Shown: positions 1 to 10,000 of the stretch, in pieces | How positions within the stretch are numbered: the stretch's first letter is position 1 | How the letters are laid out: each line of letters opens with the position of its first letter | Assembly: GCF_011762045.1 (NCBI RefSeq) | Contig: NZ_JAASQS010000007.1 | Location: forward strand, 248,001-312,000 | Direction of reading: 5' to 3' | DNA length: 64,000 nucleotides | Source of the DNA: Rhizomicrobium electricum | GTDB taxonomy: Bacteria > Pseudomonadota > Alphaproteobacteria > Micropepsales > Micropepsaceae | The notes under the pieces: generated by a model | Database searches by the model: none | Told to the model about the DNA's origin: nothing | The model's input: the letters and a program-made list of their open reading frames with translations, nothing else | Program-made: the position numbers and the translations under genes

Positions 1-1
1 C

Positions 2-1051
2 AAGGGCGAGTTCGATCCGCAATCGGCGTTCTTCGCCTGCGTGCTGCAGGATCCGGTGCTGGTCAAGACCAAGATGATTGCCGAGCCGTGGGATCTCGGT
101 CCCGGCGGCTATCGTCTCGGTGGATTTCCGTCGCGCTGGAGCGAATGGAACGACCGCTTCCGCAACGATGTGCGCCGGTTCTGGCGCGGCGATGCGCGCA
201 TCGGCGATCTCGCGGTGCGGCTGGCTGGATCGAGCGACGTGTTCTGTCCGCCGCGGCGCCGTCCCACCGCGGGCGTCAATTTCGTCACCGCCCACGACGG
301 TTTCACGCTGGAAGATCTCGTCAGCTACAATTTCAAGCACAATGCCGCCAACCGCGAGAACAACCGCGACGGCACCGACGAGAACTTTTCCTGGAATTGC
401 GGCGTCGAAGGCCCCACGACCAATCTCAATATCCAGGCCCGGCGCGAACGGCAGAAGCGCAATCTCTTGGCGACGCTGCTGCTGTCCCAGGGCATTCCGA
501 TGCTGCTGGCCGGCGACGAGTTCGGCCGTACCCAGGGCGGCAACAACAACGCCTATTGCCAGGACAACGAAACCAGCTGGGTCGATTGGCAGAAGCTGGA
601 GGAGAACCGCGATCTCGTCGCCTTCGTGCGGCGGCTGATCTGGCTGAGACGCGATCATCCGGTGTTCCGCCGCTCGTTCTTCTTCCTCGGCGATCCGATC
701 GACGATTCCGGTATCAAGGACATCGTCTGGCTCAGCCCCGACGGCCGCGAAATGGCCGATGCCGACTGGCACCGTCCCCATGCCAAGGTCCTGGGCGTAC
801 GCTTTGCCGCCACCGGCGAAATGGACGTGACGAGCTACACCCGGCGGCTCGATCCCCACTCCTTCCTGCTGCTCGTTAATGCCGGGGAAGAGCCCGTTAA
901 CTTTGTTCTGCCTAAAGTTCCCGTCGACAAGCGCTGGCACTGGATTCTGGATACGGCGGCAAGCGACGGCGAAGCCTCGGGACGGTTCGCTGCCGGCACG
1001 ACTTTCCAACTCCAGGCGCACGCGTTGGCCCTGTTCGAAGGCGACGTGTAA
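2..1051 (+). CDS. glgX: Glycogen debranching enzyme GlgX, C-terminal part (5' end outside window)
   Basis: About 349 residues of an isoamylase-type GH13 enzyme are visible, open at the left edge. GlgX removes alpha-1,6 branches from phosphorylase-limited glycogen, releasing maltooligosaccharides in the cytoplasm. Visible signatures are the conserved AHDGFTL segment (about bases 288-310), the NHKxAAN-like stretch after it, and the GDEFGRTQGGNNNAYCQDNE region (about 510-570) typical of GlgX/TreX; the catalytic nucleophile and acid lie upstream of the window. The C-terminal beta domain is complete. The stop abuts the malQ start, so the two genes are co-transcribed, and maltooligosaccharides from GlgX are substrates for MalQ. 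Confidence 0.93.
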   Translation, partial: KGEFDPQSAFFACVLQDPVLVKTKMIAEPWDLGPGGYRLGGFPSRWSEWNDRFRNDVRRFWRGDARIGDLAVRLAGSSDVFCPPRRRPTAGVNFVTAHDGFTLEDLVSYNFKHNAANRENNRDGTDENFSWNCGVEGPTTNLNIQARRERQKRNLLATLLLSQGIPMLLAGDEFGRTQGGNNNAYCQDNETSWVDWQKLEENRDLVAFVRRLIWLRRDHPVFRRSFFFLGDPIDDSGIKDIVWLSPDGREMADADWHRPHAKVLGVRFAATGEMDVTSYTRRLDPHSFLLLVNAGEEPVNFVLPKVPVDKRWHWILDTAASDGEASGRFAAGTTFQLQAHALALFEGDV

Positions 1052-3202
1052 ATGGATGCGGACAACGTCCTGAAACTTGCCGATGCCGCCGGGATCGAGA
1101 CCTATTACTGGGACAATCACGGCACCCGGCACGATGCTTCGCACGAGACCATCCGCGGTCTCTTGCAGGCGTTCGGGATCGCGGCCGAAACCGATGCCGA
1201 AGTCTGGGCCAGCCTGACCCATTTCTGGCGCGCGCCGTGGATGCAGTTGCTGACGCCGGTGCTGACGCTGAAGGAAGACGAGCCCGTCGCCATTCCCTTG
1301 CGCGCCTGGGAAGAACAGAGCGGGCGCATCGTCCAATGGGAACTCGTTCTCGAAGACGGCGACAAGCGCACCGGCAGTTGCCGTCTCGGCGACCTCAAGC
1401 ACGACGACATCGCGTTTTTCGACGGCCGCCGCATCTTTCAGTATCGCCTGCCGCTCGAAGCGCTGCCGCTCGGCTATCACACCTTCCGCGTCGACGGTGA
1501 AGAAACGGCGACCCGGCTGATCGTGGCGCCGCGGCGTTGCCATATGCCCGAAGGGCTGACGCGCGCCTGGGGCTTGATGATCCAGCTCTATGCCCTCAAG
1601 TCGCGCAAGGATTGGGGCATCGGCGATTTCACGGCGCTGGAAGCGCTGGTCGATCAGGTGGCCGAGGCGGGCGGAGCGGCGATCGGGTTGAACCCGCTGC
1701 ACGCGCTGTTTCTCAACACGCCGGAAAACGCCAGCCCCTATTCGCCGTGTTCGCGCCTGTTCCGCAATCCGTTGTATCTCGATGTTGCGACGCTGCCCGA
1801 TTTCCTGGCCTGTCCGGAAGCGCAGGCGATTGCCGCCATGCCCGAGTTCCGGCATGTGCTGCAGTCGGCGCACGACAATACGTTCGTGCCGTATCGCGCC
1901 GTGGCGTCGCTGAAGCTGCCGGTGCTCGAACGCTGCTATACGCATTTCGTCGCCGAGCATCTCACGAAGAACACCGAACGGGCGCGCGCCTTCCGCAGTT
2001 TCGTCGCCGTCCAGGGCCGCGAGCTCGAGGACTTCGCCACCTTCCAGGCGCTGGCCGAGCATTATCGCGCGCTCGACTGGTCGCATTGGGCAACGCATCA
2101 CCAGGATGCCAAGTCCGATGCCGTCGCCGCGTTCCGCGCCACGCGCGCCGACCGCATCGGCTTCTATCAGTATCTGCAATGGTGCGCCGACAATGCGTTC
2201 GCGCGCGCCGCCGGCCGCGCCAAAGCCAAGGGCATGGCGGTCGGCCTTTACAACGATCTCGCCGTGAGCGTCGATGCCTCGAGTGCCGATTATTGGATGC
2301 ATCGCCAGCAATTCGCCGGCGGTGCGCGGGTCGGAGCGCCGCCCGATCCGTTCAACGAAATGGGCCAGGATTGGGGTCTGGTGCCGCTCAATCCGATGCG
2401 GCTGCGCGAGACCGGCTATTCCTATTACCGGGCGCTGCTGGCGGCCAATATGCGCCACGCCGGCGCCTTGCGCATCGACCATGTGATGGGCCTGACCCGG
2501 CTCTATCTCATTCCGGCCGGCATGAAGCCGACCGAAGGCGCCTACGTCCGTTTCCCGCTCAACGATCTCATCGCCGTCGCCACGCTCGAAAGCCGGCGCA
2601 ACGGCTGCATGGTGATCGGCGAGGATCTGGGAACGGTGCCGGCCGGCTTCCGCGAAAAGCTTTCCGACGCCAGCATCCTGTCCAGCCGCGTGCTCTATTT
2701 CGAGCGCAACCGCGCCGCTTTCCGGCCGCCGGAAGTCTATCCGCGGCTTGCGGCAGTGTCGGTGTCGACCCACGATCTCGCGACGCTCGGCGGCTTCTGG
2801 CAAGGCGAAGACCTGAAGGCCAAGGCGCAGATCGGGCTGTTCAAGAGCGCCGACGAAGAGGCCGCGGCGATGGCGGGACGGACCGAGGACAAACGCGAGC
2901 TGTTGGCGGCACTGGAGGAGGAGCATCTGCTGCCGGACGGCATCGTGCCGGCGGATGCCGGTCATCTGGCCTGGACCCCGGCGCTGACCGCGGCGGTGCA
3001 TGCCTATCTCGCCCGTTCGCCGTCGCAGTTGATGATGGTGCAGCTCGACGATCTCGTCGGCCAGACCCATCAGGCCAATCTGCCGGGATCCGTTACCGAG
3101 TATCCCAATTGGCGCCGCCGGCTGGCGGTGGCGCTGGAAGACCTCGGCGCCGATCCGGCCTTCCGCAAAGCCTTGGCGGGAATCGGAACGGCCAGGGCCT
3201 AG
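1052..3202 (+). CDS. malQ: 4-alpha-glucanotransferase (amylomaltase)
   Basis: 716-residue GH77 enzyme that transfers alpha-1,4-glucan segments between maltooligosaccharides, releasing glucose. The GH77 catalytic signatures are present: ALRIDHVMGL with the nucleophile near D476, MVIGEDLGTVP with acid/base E524, and VSTHDLATLGGFW with D575. The N-terminal about 150 residues form the extra beta-rich domain of long, E. coli-like MalQ, and the length matches that class. The ATG directly follows the glgX stop with no gap, indicating translational coupling in a glycogen-degradation operon. Confidence 0.95.
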   Translation: MDADNVLKLADAAGIETYYWDNHGTRHDASHETIRGLLQAFGIAAETDAEVWASLTHFWRAPWMQLLTPVLTLKEDEPVAIPLRAWEEQSGRIVQWELVLEDGDKRTGSCRLGDLKHDDIAFFDGRRIFQYRLPLEALPLGYHTFRVDGEETATRLIVAPRRCHMPEGLTRAWGLMIQLYALKSRKDWGIGDFTALEALVDQVAEAGGAAIGLNPLHALFLNTPENASPYSPCSRLFRNPLYLDVATLPDFLACPEAQAIAAMPEFRHVLQSAHDNTFVPYRAVASLKLPVLERCYTHFVAEHLTKNTERARAFRSFVAVQGRELEDFATFQALAEHYRALDWSHWATHHQDAKSDAVAAFRATRADRIGFYQYLQWCADNAFARAAGRAKAKGMAVGLYNDLAVSVDASSADYWMHRQQFAGGARVGAPPDPFNEMGQDWGLVPLNPMRLRETGYSYYRALLAANMRHAGALRIDHVMGLTRLYLIPAGMKPTEGAYVRFPLNDLIAVATLESRRNGCMVIGEDLGTVPAGFREKLSDASILSSRVLYFERNRAAFRPPEVYPRLAAVSVSTHDLATLGGFWQGEDLKAKAQIGLFKSADEEAAAMAGRTEDKRELLAALEEEHLLPDGIVPADAGHLAWTPALTAAVHAYLARSPSQLMMVQLDDLVGQTHQANLPGSVTEYPNWRRRLAVALEDLGADPAFRKALAGIGTARA

Positions 3203-3258
3203 CATTGCGGCCGTTCGGGATTGTAAGCTCCGGTGCGGTATCAGCGGGAGTGGTGGGC

Positions 3259-3714
3259 ATGGAAGATCTCGAACGGATCGTGCGCGAGCATTCCTTCTTT
3301 ACCGGCATGAAACACGACTACACCGCGGTCGTCGCCGGCTGTGCCAAGAACGTGCGCTTCGAGCCGGGCGAATATCTGTTCCGTGAAGGCGAGGTCGCCG
3401 ACCAGCTATATCTCCTGCGCTCGGGTCGCGTGGTGCTCGAAGTCGACACCGACGACGGACAAGTGGCGCTGCAGACCGTCGGCGAAAGCGAGATCGTCGG
3501 CGCGTCGTGGCTGGTGCCGCCGTACCGGCGTGGGCTGTCGGCCAAGGCGCTGGAGCTGACGCGTGCCATCGCGCTCGATGCGGCGTGCCTTCGCGGCAAG
3601 TGCGAGGACAATCACGATCTCGGCTACGAGATGATGAAACGCTTCATGCCGATCCTGATCCAGCGCCTGCGCGCCGCGCGGCTGCAGATTCTGGACGACC
3701 GCCGGGAAGAATAG
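3259..3714 (+). CDS. Single-domain cyclic-nucleotide-binding-fold protein
   Basis: 151-residue protein made almost entirely of one CRP-like cNMP-binding beta-barrel. Visible are the fold signatures FEPGEYLFREGEVADQLYLL, a G-R-V-V-L-E strand and a GESEIVGASWLV turn where CRP-type proteins bind their ligand. There is no helix-turn-helix after the dimer helix (residues about 125-148), so it is unlikely to bind DNA itself and may be a ligand-sensing partner. The ATG follows a GGGAG-type ribosome site and lies 56 bases after malQ on the same strand, so it could be the last gene of the glycogen operon. The ligand is unknown. Confidence 0.8.
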   Translation: MEDLERIVREHSFFTGMKHDYTAVVAGCAKNVRFEPGEYLFREGEVADQLYLLRSGRVVLEVDTDDGQVALQTVGESEIVGASWLVPPYRRGLSAKALELTRAIALDAACLRGKCEDNHDLGYEMMKRFMPILIQRLRAARLQILDDRREE

Positions 3715-3718
3715 GGAC

Positions 3719-4054
3719 TTACGCCTTCGGCGCCGGTTTCTTCGCTTTGACCGTCTTCTTTGTTTTGACCGCCTTGGCGGCGACCGCAGCCTTGACCGGT
3801 TCGGCCGGCTTGTCGGCCTTGACCGGTTTCACCGGCTTCACCGGTTCGGCTTTGGCCGGTTTGGCGTTGCCGTTGGCCTTCGCTTTCGCCGGCGGTGCCT
3901 TCGGCACACGCTGCTCGCTCAAAATTTCGGCTTGAGCCAAGGCCCAGTGTTCCTGCTCGCGGCCTTGGGGACGGCCTTCGCGCTCCCAGATGTAGTAGGC
4001 GCGCAGCGCGATTTCCTTCTGGCTGTCGTCTGAAATCGAATTCTTCGTTTTCAT
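3719..4054 (-). CDS. DUF2934 protein with lysine/proline/alanine-rich tail
   Basis: 111 residues. Residues about 10-50 (IALRAYYIWEREGRPQGRE, then HWALAQAEIL) match the short DUF2934 domain, whose function is unknown. The last about 55 residues are a low-complexity tail of Lys, Pro, Ala and Val with repeated KPVK and AKKP-type units, resembling histone H1-like tails that bind nucleic acid non-specifically. The chosen start has a strong GGAGG site just upstream; an upstream in-frame start would add 41 residues with no ribosome site. The gene converges with the cNMP-fold gene, leaving only 4 bases between stops. Confidence 0.8.
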   Translation of the reverse strand: MKTKNSISDDSQKEIALRAYYIWEREGRPQGREQEHWALAQAEILSEQRVPKAPPAKAKANGNAKPAKAEPVKPVKPVKADKPAEPVKAAVAAKAVKTKKTVKAKKPAPKA

Positions 4055-4134
4055 AGCCACCTCCGGTAGACCAGACATACGACAGCAGCCTGCAATTTTG
4101 AAACCAAGATTTTTTGACGAATCACTTTTGAGCA

Positions 4135-4170
4135 AAGAAAAACGCCGGCCCGTCGTATGACGGACCGGCG
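4135..4170 (-). terminator. Rho-independent terminator of the PFOR/Nfn operon
   Basis: On the minus strand, 24 bases after the Nfn-type gene stop, an 11-bp stem with one mismatch (arms 4143-4154 and 4159-4170, loop GTAT) is followed by TTTTTCTT. This ends the nifJ-nfn transcript before the DUF2934 gene, which lies further along the same strand. Confidence 0.88.
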
Positions 4171-4193
4171 CTCTCAAGTTCTAGGCGGAAAGT

Positions 4194-7034
4194 TTACAGG
4201 CCGTGCTTCACGCGGCTCTCGGCTTCCTGCTCCTTGAATTGATTGAAGCGGGGCAGGAATTTGTCCCAGTCGATGATGTGGGCGTCGAGTTCCGGGCCGT
4301 CGATGCAAGCGTGCTTGCGCACCATCTTGCCGTCGATCTGGACCGGGACCATGCAGGCGCCGCACATGCCGGTGGCGTCCACCATGATCGAGTTGAGGCT
4401 GACCACGGTCGGAACTTCGTACTTCTTGGTCAGTTCCGACACCGCCTTCATCATCAGCGGCGGGCCGATCGCGATCACTTCGGCGATCTTGCGGCCATTG
4501 ACGGACTTCTTGTCGTCCAACCAGCGTTGCAGCGGGGTGGTGACAAAGCCCTTCTCGCCGAAGGTGCCGTCGTTGGTGCAATAGACCACGTCGAGGAGGT
4601 CGCCGAACTCGGCCTTGATCGCGTCGACGCGCTCGCCTTCACCGACCCAGAACAGGGCGCCCTGGGTACGATAGCCGGCGATGAGCGTGACGTGATTGCC
4701 CATGCGAAGGTGCTCGCGCGCGATCGGGAAGACCGGCGGGAGACCGACGCCACCGGCGCAGAACACCACCGTTTCCTTTTTGGGATCGTAGTGGTGCAGA
4801 TGCGACGGCAGACCAAGCGGGCCCGCGATGCCTTCCAGGTATTCGCCCGGCTGCATCTTGTTGATCAGGATCGAGGAGGCGCCGACGCCCTGGATCACCA
4901 GGGTGATGGTGCCCGCCTTGGCATCCCAATCGGCCAGGGTGAGCGGGATCAGCTCGCCCTTCGCAGACGGCAGGACGCGGACGAACTGTCCGGCCTGGGC
5001 CGACTTGGCCACCATCGGAGCCTTCACCGTGATCTCGACGATATTGTCGGCGATCTCACGACGCAGGACGATCCGGTGTGCGGTCTGGGCTTTGGCGGTA
5101 TAGGCCGCCGCGCGTTCGACCCGCGCCTTGATCTCGGCTGCGGTGAAGGGGATCTCCTGGGCGATCTGGATGGCCGCCGACTTGCCGTCGCCGGCCGCAT
5201 TGACCGCCGTGGAGCCGCCGCGGGTGGCGTCGCCGCCCGAGTAGACGTCCTTCAGCGTGGTCTCCGCCCCGTTCTCGACGATCAGAGTGCCCCACTTCGA
5301 CGTTTTGATGCGGGGTTCCGAGTCCTTGATGATCGGGTTGGAGTCGTTGCCGAGCGCCATGATGACGAGATCGACCGGGATGGTCTCGGTCTTGCCCGTC
5401 GGCTCCGGCTTCCTGCGGCCGGAGGCGTCGGGAGCGCCGAGTTCCATGATGTCGAGCTTGGCATGGCAGACCTTGTGGTCGCCGCCCGAGATGAACTCGC
5501 TCGGCGAACGCAGGACCGACAACGCAATGCCTTCCTCGAGGGCGTGTGCCAGCTCTTCGACACGGGCCGGCATTTCCTTCTTGGTACGGCGATAGACGAT
5601 CGTGACGTTGGCACCCAGACGCTTGGACGTGCGCGCCGCATCCATCGCGGTGTTGCCGCCGCCGATGATGATGACGTTCTTGTCCTTCACGACCGGGAGC
5701 GGGGTCTCGTATTCGTCCAGCCGCGCCTGCATGAGATTGACGCGGGTGAGAAACTCATTGGCGCTCATCACGCCGTTGAGGTGCTCGCCCGGAATGTTCA
5801 TGAAGCGCGGCAGGCCCGCACCGGTGCCGACGAAGATCTTGTAGAAGCCGGCGTCCTTGAGGTCCTGAAGCGTGGCCGTCTTGCCGACGACGAAGTTCTT
5901 GACGAACTTGCCGCCGAGACGGTCGATCTTGCCGACCACGTTGTCGATCAGCGCGTTGGGCAGACGGAATTCGGGAATTCCGTAGCGCAGCACGCCGCCG
6001 AGATTGTGGAAGGCTTCGAACACCGTCACCGGATAGCCTTCGACCGAAAGCAGATAGGCGTTGATGAGGCCGGCCGGGCCCGAACCGACGACCGCGATCG
6101 GCGGCTTCTCGGCTTTGGCCCACGGCGTCACGTAATCCGTCCACTCCGCTTCGTCGATGCCGTTCTGCTCTTCTTCCAGGCGCTGGCGCTCGGGCAGGTA
6201 CCATTCGATCTGGCCGATTTCGATCGGCCGTCCCGAGATGTTGCACACGCCCTGGCACTGATGCTCCTGCGGACAGACGCGACCCGTCACGTTCGGCAAC
6301 GGGTTGAGCTGTTCGATGAGCTTCAGCGCCTGCTTCAGCTTGCCTTGGCCCATCAGGTTCAGAAGATCCGGAACCTTGATGACCAGCGGGCAGCCGCCCT
6401 TCTTGCGGCCCTTGGCGTCGAGGCAGCCCTTTTCGCAAGGACGGTCTTCGCACTGCTTGTCGCGCAGCACTTCCAGCCACACGAACAGGTCGACCTCGCG
6501 CATGGAGTAACCCAGTGCGCGATAGCCGAGATAGCCCGTGGTGACCAGTTCGAAGTCGCTTTTGCGCTCTTCGGCGGGACGGACGTACGGGTGGATGAAG
6601 TTCCCGCTCGGCCAGTCCTTCGACAGCCCCTTGAACATCGGATAGCGGTCGCCGAGATGCTGGTCGATCGCCTCGATGAACTTGCGCTTGAACTTGAGCG
6701 GAGCCGCCCAGACGAAGCGCTGCAGGATGGTCGCCATTTCGTCGCCGCGGAGAAGAATGTTCCACAGCGCCTTGGTGAATTCGGCACCGAGTTCCGGCTG
6801 CTTGAATTCCCAGGCGATCGCCGCCGTACCGTCTTCAATGAACACCTGACGCAGCGACTTGGGATCGTTGAGCAGGCGCTTGCGCAGAAGCTGTAGCTGC
6901 TTCTGGAAGACCTGGAAGGCTTCTGTGCCTTCCAGTTCCTCGATCTGCGCTTCCGTCGTTTCGAGGGCGTTCGCTACCTGACGGTAGCGCGCGAGATCCT
7001 CGCCGACGTTGTTCTTGGTTGCCTCACTGCTCAT
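4194..7034 (-). CDS. NfnB-NfnA-type fusion flavoprotein (GltD-like plus ferredoxin-NADP reductase-like)
   Basis: 946 residues. Residues about 1-190 are a helical extension I cannot assign. Residues about 190-650 are a GltD/NfnB-like module: Fe-S cysteines C195, C200, C204, C215, C254, C260 and C264, an FAD Rossmann motif VVGSGPAG near 315 and a second nucleotide-binding IIIGGGNTAMD near 450. Residues about 653-946 are NfnA/PyrK-like, with an FAD/NAD module and a [2Fe-2S] site formed by D886, C891, C894 and C910, the Asp-plus-three-Cys pattern known from NfnA. NfnAB enzymes couple NADH, NADP+ and reduced ferredoxin. The ATG at 7034 has a GGAG site and overlaps the nifJ stop by 11 bases; a start 10 codons upstream is less likely. 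Inferred role: taking electrons from PFOR-reduced ferredoxin to NAD(P). True bifurcation is not proven by sequence. Confidence 0.85.
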   Translation of the reverse strand: MSSEATKNNVGEDLARYRQVANALETTEAQIEELEGTEAFQVFQKQLQLLRKRLLNDPKSLRQVFIEDGTAAIAWEFKQPELGAEFTKALWNILLRGDEMATILQRFVWAAPLKFKRKFIEAIDQHLGDRYPMFKGLSKDWPSGNFIHPYVRPAEERKSDFELVTTGYLGYRALGYSMREVDLFVWLEVLRDKQCEDRPCEKGCLDAKGRKKGGCPLVIKVPDLLNLMGQGKLKQALKLIEQLNPLPNVTGRVCPQEHQCQGVCNISGRPIEIGQIEWYLPERQRLEEEQNGIDEAEWTDYVTPWAKAEKPPIAVVGSGPAGLINAYLLSVEGYPVTVFEAFHNLGGVLRYGIPEFRLPNALIDNVVGKIDRLGGKFVKNFVVGKTATLQDLKDAGFYKIFVGTGAGLPRFMNIPGEHLNGVMSANEFLTRVNLMQARLDEYETPLPVVKDKNVIIIGGGNTAMDAARTSKRLGANVTIVYRRTKKEMPARVEELAHALEEGIALSVLRSPSEFISGGDHKVCHAKLDIMELGAPDASGRRKPEPTGKTETIPVDLVIMALGNDSNPIIKDSEPRIKTSKWGTLIVENGAETTLKDVYSGGDATRGGSTAVNAAGDGKSAAIQIAQEIPFTAAEIKARVERAAAYTAKAQTAHRIVLRREIADNIVEITVKAPMVAKSAQAGQFVRVLPSAKGELIPLTLADWDAKAGTITLVIQGVGASSILINKMQPGEYLEGIAGPLGLPSHLHHYDPKKETVVFCAGGVGLPPVFPIAREHLRMGNHVTLIAGYRTQGALFWVGEGERVDAIKAEFGDLLDVVYCTNDGTFGEKGFVTTPLQRWLDDKKSVNGRKIAEVIAIGPPLMMKAVSELTKKYEVPTVVSLNSIMVDATGMCGACMVPVQIDGKMVRKHACIDGPELDAHIIDWDKFLPRFNQFKEQEAESRVKHGL

Positions 7035-10000
7035 GAACGATCTCCGCATCGCAGTTCGCCGCAACGCGCGCCACTTTGCTCTTCAGTTCCGCCGTCGGCT
7101 TCACCTTGGCGGCCGCGCCCGGAATCAGGTGCGCGACTTCCTTCGGCGAACCGTCGACGACGATCTTGGTCTTCTCGAAGAGCTCGGGAAGCTGCGTGTA
7201 GCAGGTCTTGCAGTTGGTGCACTTGGCCATGTTGGCTTCGTCGAAGCCGACCACCGCGTCGCCGTTCGCCGCCGGAGCCGCCGCAGCGGGAGCCGCCGCG
7301 GGAGCTGCGCCGCCGAGGGCGAGACCGATGCCGCCGGCCGCCGGAGCCTTGGAGGACGCCGCCAGTTCGCTCATCGCACGCGCGATGGAGTCGATGGCGT
7401 TCTCGCGGCTGTCGACCGCTTCCTTGTACTTGGTTTCGAGCGCTTCCACCTCGGCCTTGTGGCTGGCGTCGATCATCTCGACGTTGATGCCGGCGAGGTA
7501 TTGCAGGGTCCGCCAGTACTTGCGGCGTTCCTCGACCAGAGCCACCAGAGTCGGCGACACCGCCAGCTTGATCAGCTCCTTCTTGTCGTTGGTCGAGTAG
7601 ATGAACGGCACCTTGCCGTTGCGTTCGCCGGTCGGGAGCGCCACGTAGTCGGCGATCGGCATGGCGTCGGCGTCGGCCGGCAGCTTCTTGAATTGCTTCT
7701 TGAAGCGGGTTTCGCCCTTGGCGAAGTCGGCCGGGGTGTACGGCACTTCGAGCAGCTTCATCTCGCCGTTCTCGACGTACTCGATGGTGGTGTTGGCCCA
7801 GTCCTTGGTCGGTTCCGGGTTGCCTTCGAGCGAGAAGCGGGCGTGCAGGTCGGTCCCCTTCGCCGGATCGTGGACGAACAGCGGGCTGATGCGGCTGTCG
7901 ACCGACAGGCGCGCATGTTCCGCCGAAGCGTTGTCCGCGATGCCCTGCTCACCCTGGCACGGCGTGTAGACGTCGAGGAGGGCGGGCGACGAGTTGTGGT
8001 TGATGTAGGCGAGCACCGACTTCAGGAAATGGCCCTGAACGGCGGTGTTCGACTGGACCACGAACACGTTGGGATGGAACGCGGCGATCAGGCCGAGTTC
8101 CTTGCGGCTGTCCTGCTTGCCGGCATGGGCGGCGCCGAAGCGCGACAGGTCGGCGTCCTGACCCGTCATCGAGGCCGTGGAAGCCTGGCCGCCGGTGTTG
8201 GAATAGGCACCGGTGTTCAGAACCATGGTCTTGATCGGGGTGGTGGTCGACATGACACGCGACAGCGAGCCGAAGCCGATGTCGTAGGTGGCGCCGTCGC
8301 CGCCGATGCAGAATACGGTCGGCATCAACGCGAGTTCTTCCTGGCTGAAGTCGGCCCAGGCAAAGGTCTTGAAGAACTTGTCGTGGACGGCCGCATCGTA
8401 CTCGTCGTCGAGTTCGAGCTTGGCGGTGCGCAGGGCGATGATGTCCTGCACCGTTTCCGCCGCCAGACCTTCGAAGATGCCCTTGGCAACCGCGGGATGA
8501 TCCTGGAACAGGCTGTTCACCCACGGGCTGTTGTAGGGGTTGAAGGGGAAGGTCGAGGCGTAGACGCTCGAGCAGCCGGTGGCGTTGGCGACGACCGCCG
8601 CAGCCGGGCCCTTGCCGGACGGACCGGACTCGAACATGTACAGGCGCTTCTCGAGGGTCTTGATCGTCTTCTCGATGCGCGCCGCGCGGGCCGCGTCGCT
8701 CACCTTGGCGAGCTTGGCGGTCAGCTTCTCGAGCAGGCCTTCCAGTTCCTTGATGTGGGCCTTGCGGCGGACATCATGGACGGCGGTGTTGGCGCTGGTG
8801 ACGAGACGGATCGCAGTGACTTCGCCGCAACCGCGGCAGCCGCCATGGCCGCCCGTCGTGGCGTAGTAGTTGTTGCGGTCCAGCATGAAGCGCTTGATGT
8901 CGCCGTCGGGGGCGGTGGCGCCTTCGACGAAGCGGGCCGGCGTATTGGCCGTACGCGACAGGAATTCGAAGCGGGTCTGCAGGACTTCCAGCAGAGGTTC
9001 GTCCTGTTCGCGGCGGCCGAGTGCGCCGGAGCCGCAGACTGCGACGCATTCCATGCAGCCCGAGCACTTCCACGGATCGACGGTCACGGAATAGAGGCCG
9101 CCCGAACCGGGGTTCGCCTTTTCCATGGCATCGAAGAAGGGCTTGGTCTTGGCGACCGGGAAGATCGACAGCGCGGCCGCAGCCTTGCCGATGTTCTTCT
9201 TGAGGATCGCGTTGTCGCCGGCGACGGCATCGGCCACGGAAGCGACCACGTCGGCGAGAACCGGCGAGTCCTTGGTGGCGCGATAGGCGGCGCGAACGGC
9301 ATCGGCGAGGGCCGGAACGGTCTCCTTCAGGGCGTTGATCTGCGCCGGAGCGAGATCAAGCTGGCTGATGGCGACGTTCAGGAGATCGCGGATGTCGTGA
9401 ACCGTATTCGGGATCGCGGCGTCCGGGCAGACCAGGGTGCATTCCATGCAGCCCGTGCACAGGTCCGGCTTGTATTCCGGAACGGTGCGGCGGAAGAGGC
9501 CCTTGTCCTTGTTGGCGGCGGTGGCGGCAGGCATGAACAAGCCGGTGCCGGGCATGACCGGGGATTCGCCGATCGTGCCTTCGCGGAACGGCTTGGCGAC
9601 GATTTCGTCGAAGTAGTCGGAATCGCCGAAGTTGGCCGACGCATCCGGACGGATGAGATGGCACATCGAGGCGGAGACGGCGTTGGTCAGGCCGGAGGTC
9701 TTCGGCGCAGCCTTGTCGGCTTCGACGTATTCCGGCGCGTCGTAGTTCACCTTCTGGGTGGCTTCGAAAGCTTCCTTGATGACGGTGAGGTTGCCTTCGA
9801 CGACGGCCGCGCCCTTGGCGCCGAACTTCTTGTTGAGGTCGTAGCGGATCTTCTCCAGCATGGCCTCATGCGTGGCGCCGCCGACGATGCGGTCGACGTG
9901 GCCGCAGATGGCGCCGATGAAGGCGATGCCCATCATGCGGGTTTCGAGTTCCGGCGTCGGGGCGTGGGGCTTGGCAACCTTGAAGCCGTCGAGCACGAAG

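Noticed and set aside
4203..6896. 897-codon plus-strand frame opposite the Nfn-type gene
   Set aside because: Antisense shadow with Asp/Arg/His-rich composition and no motifs.
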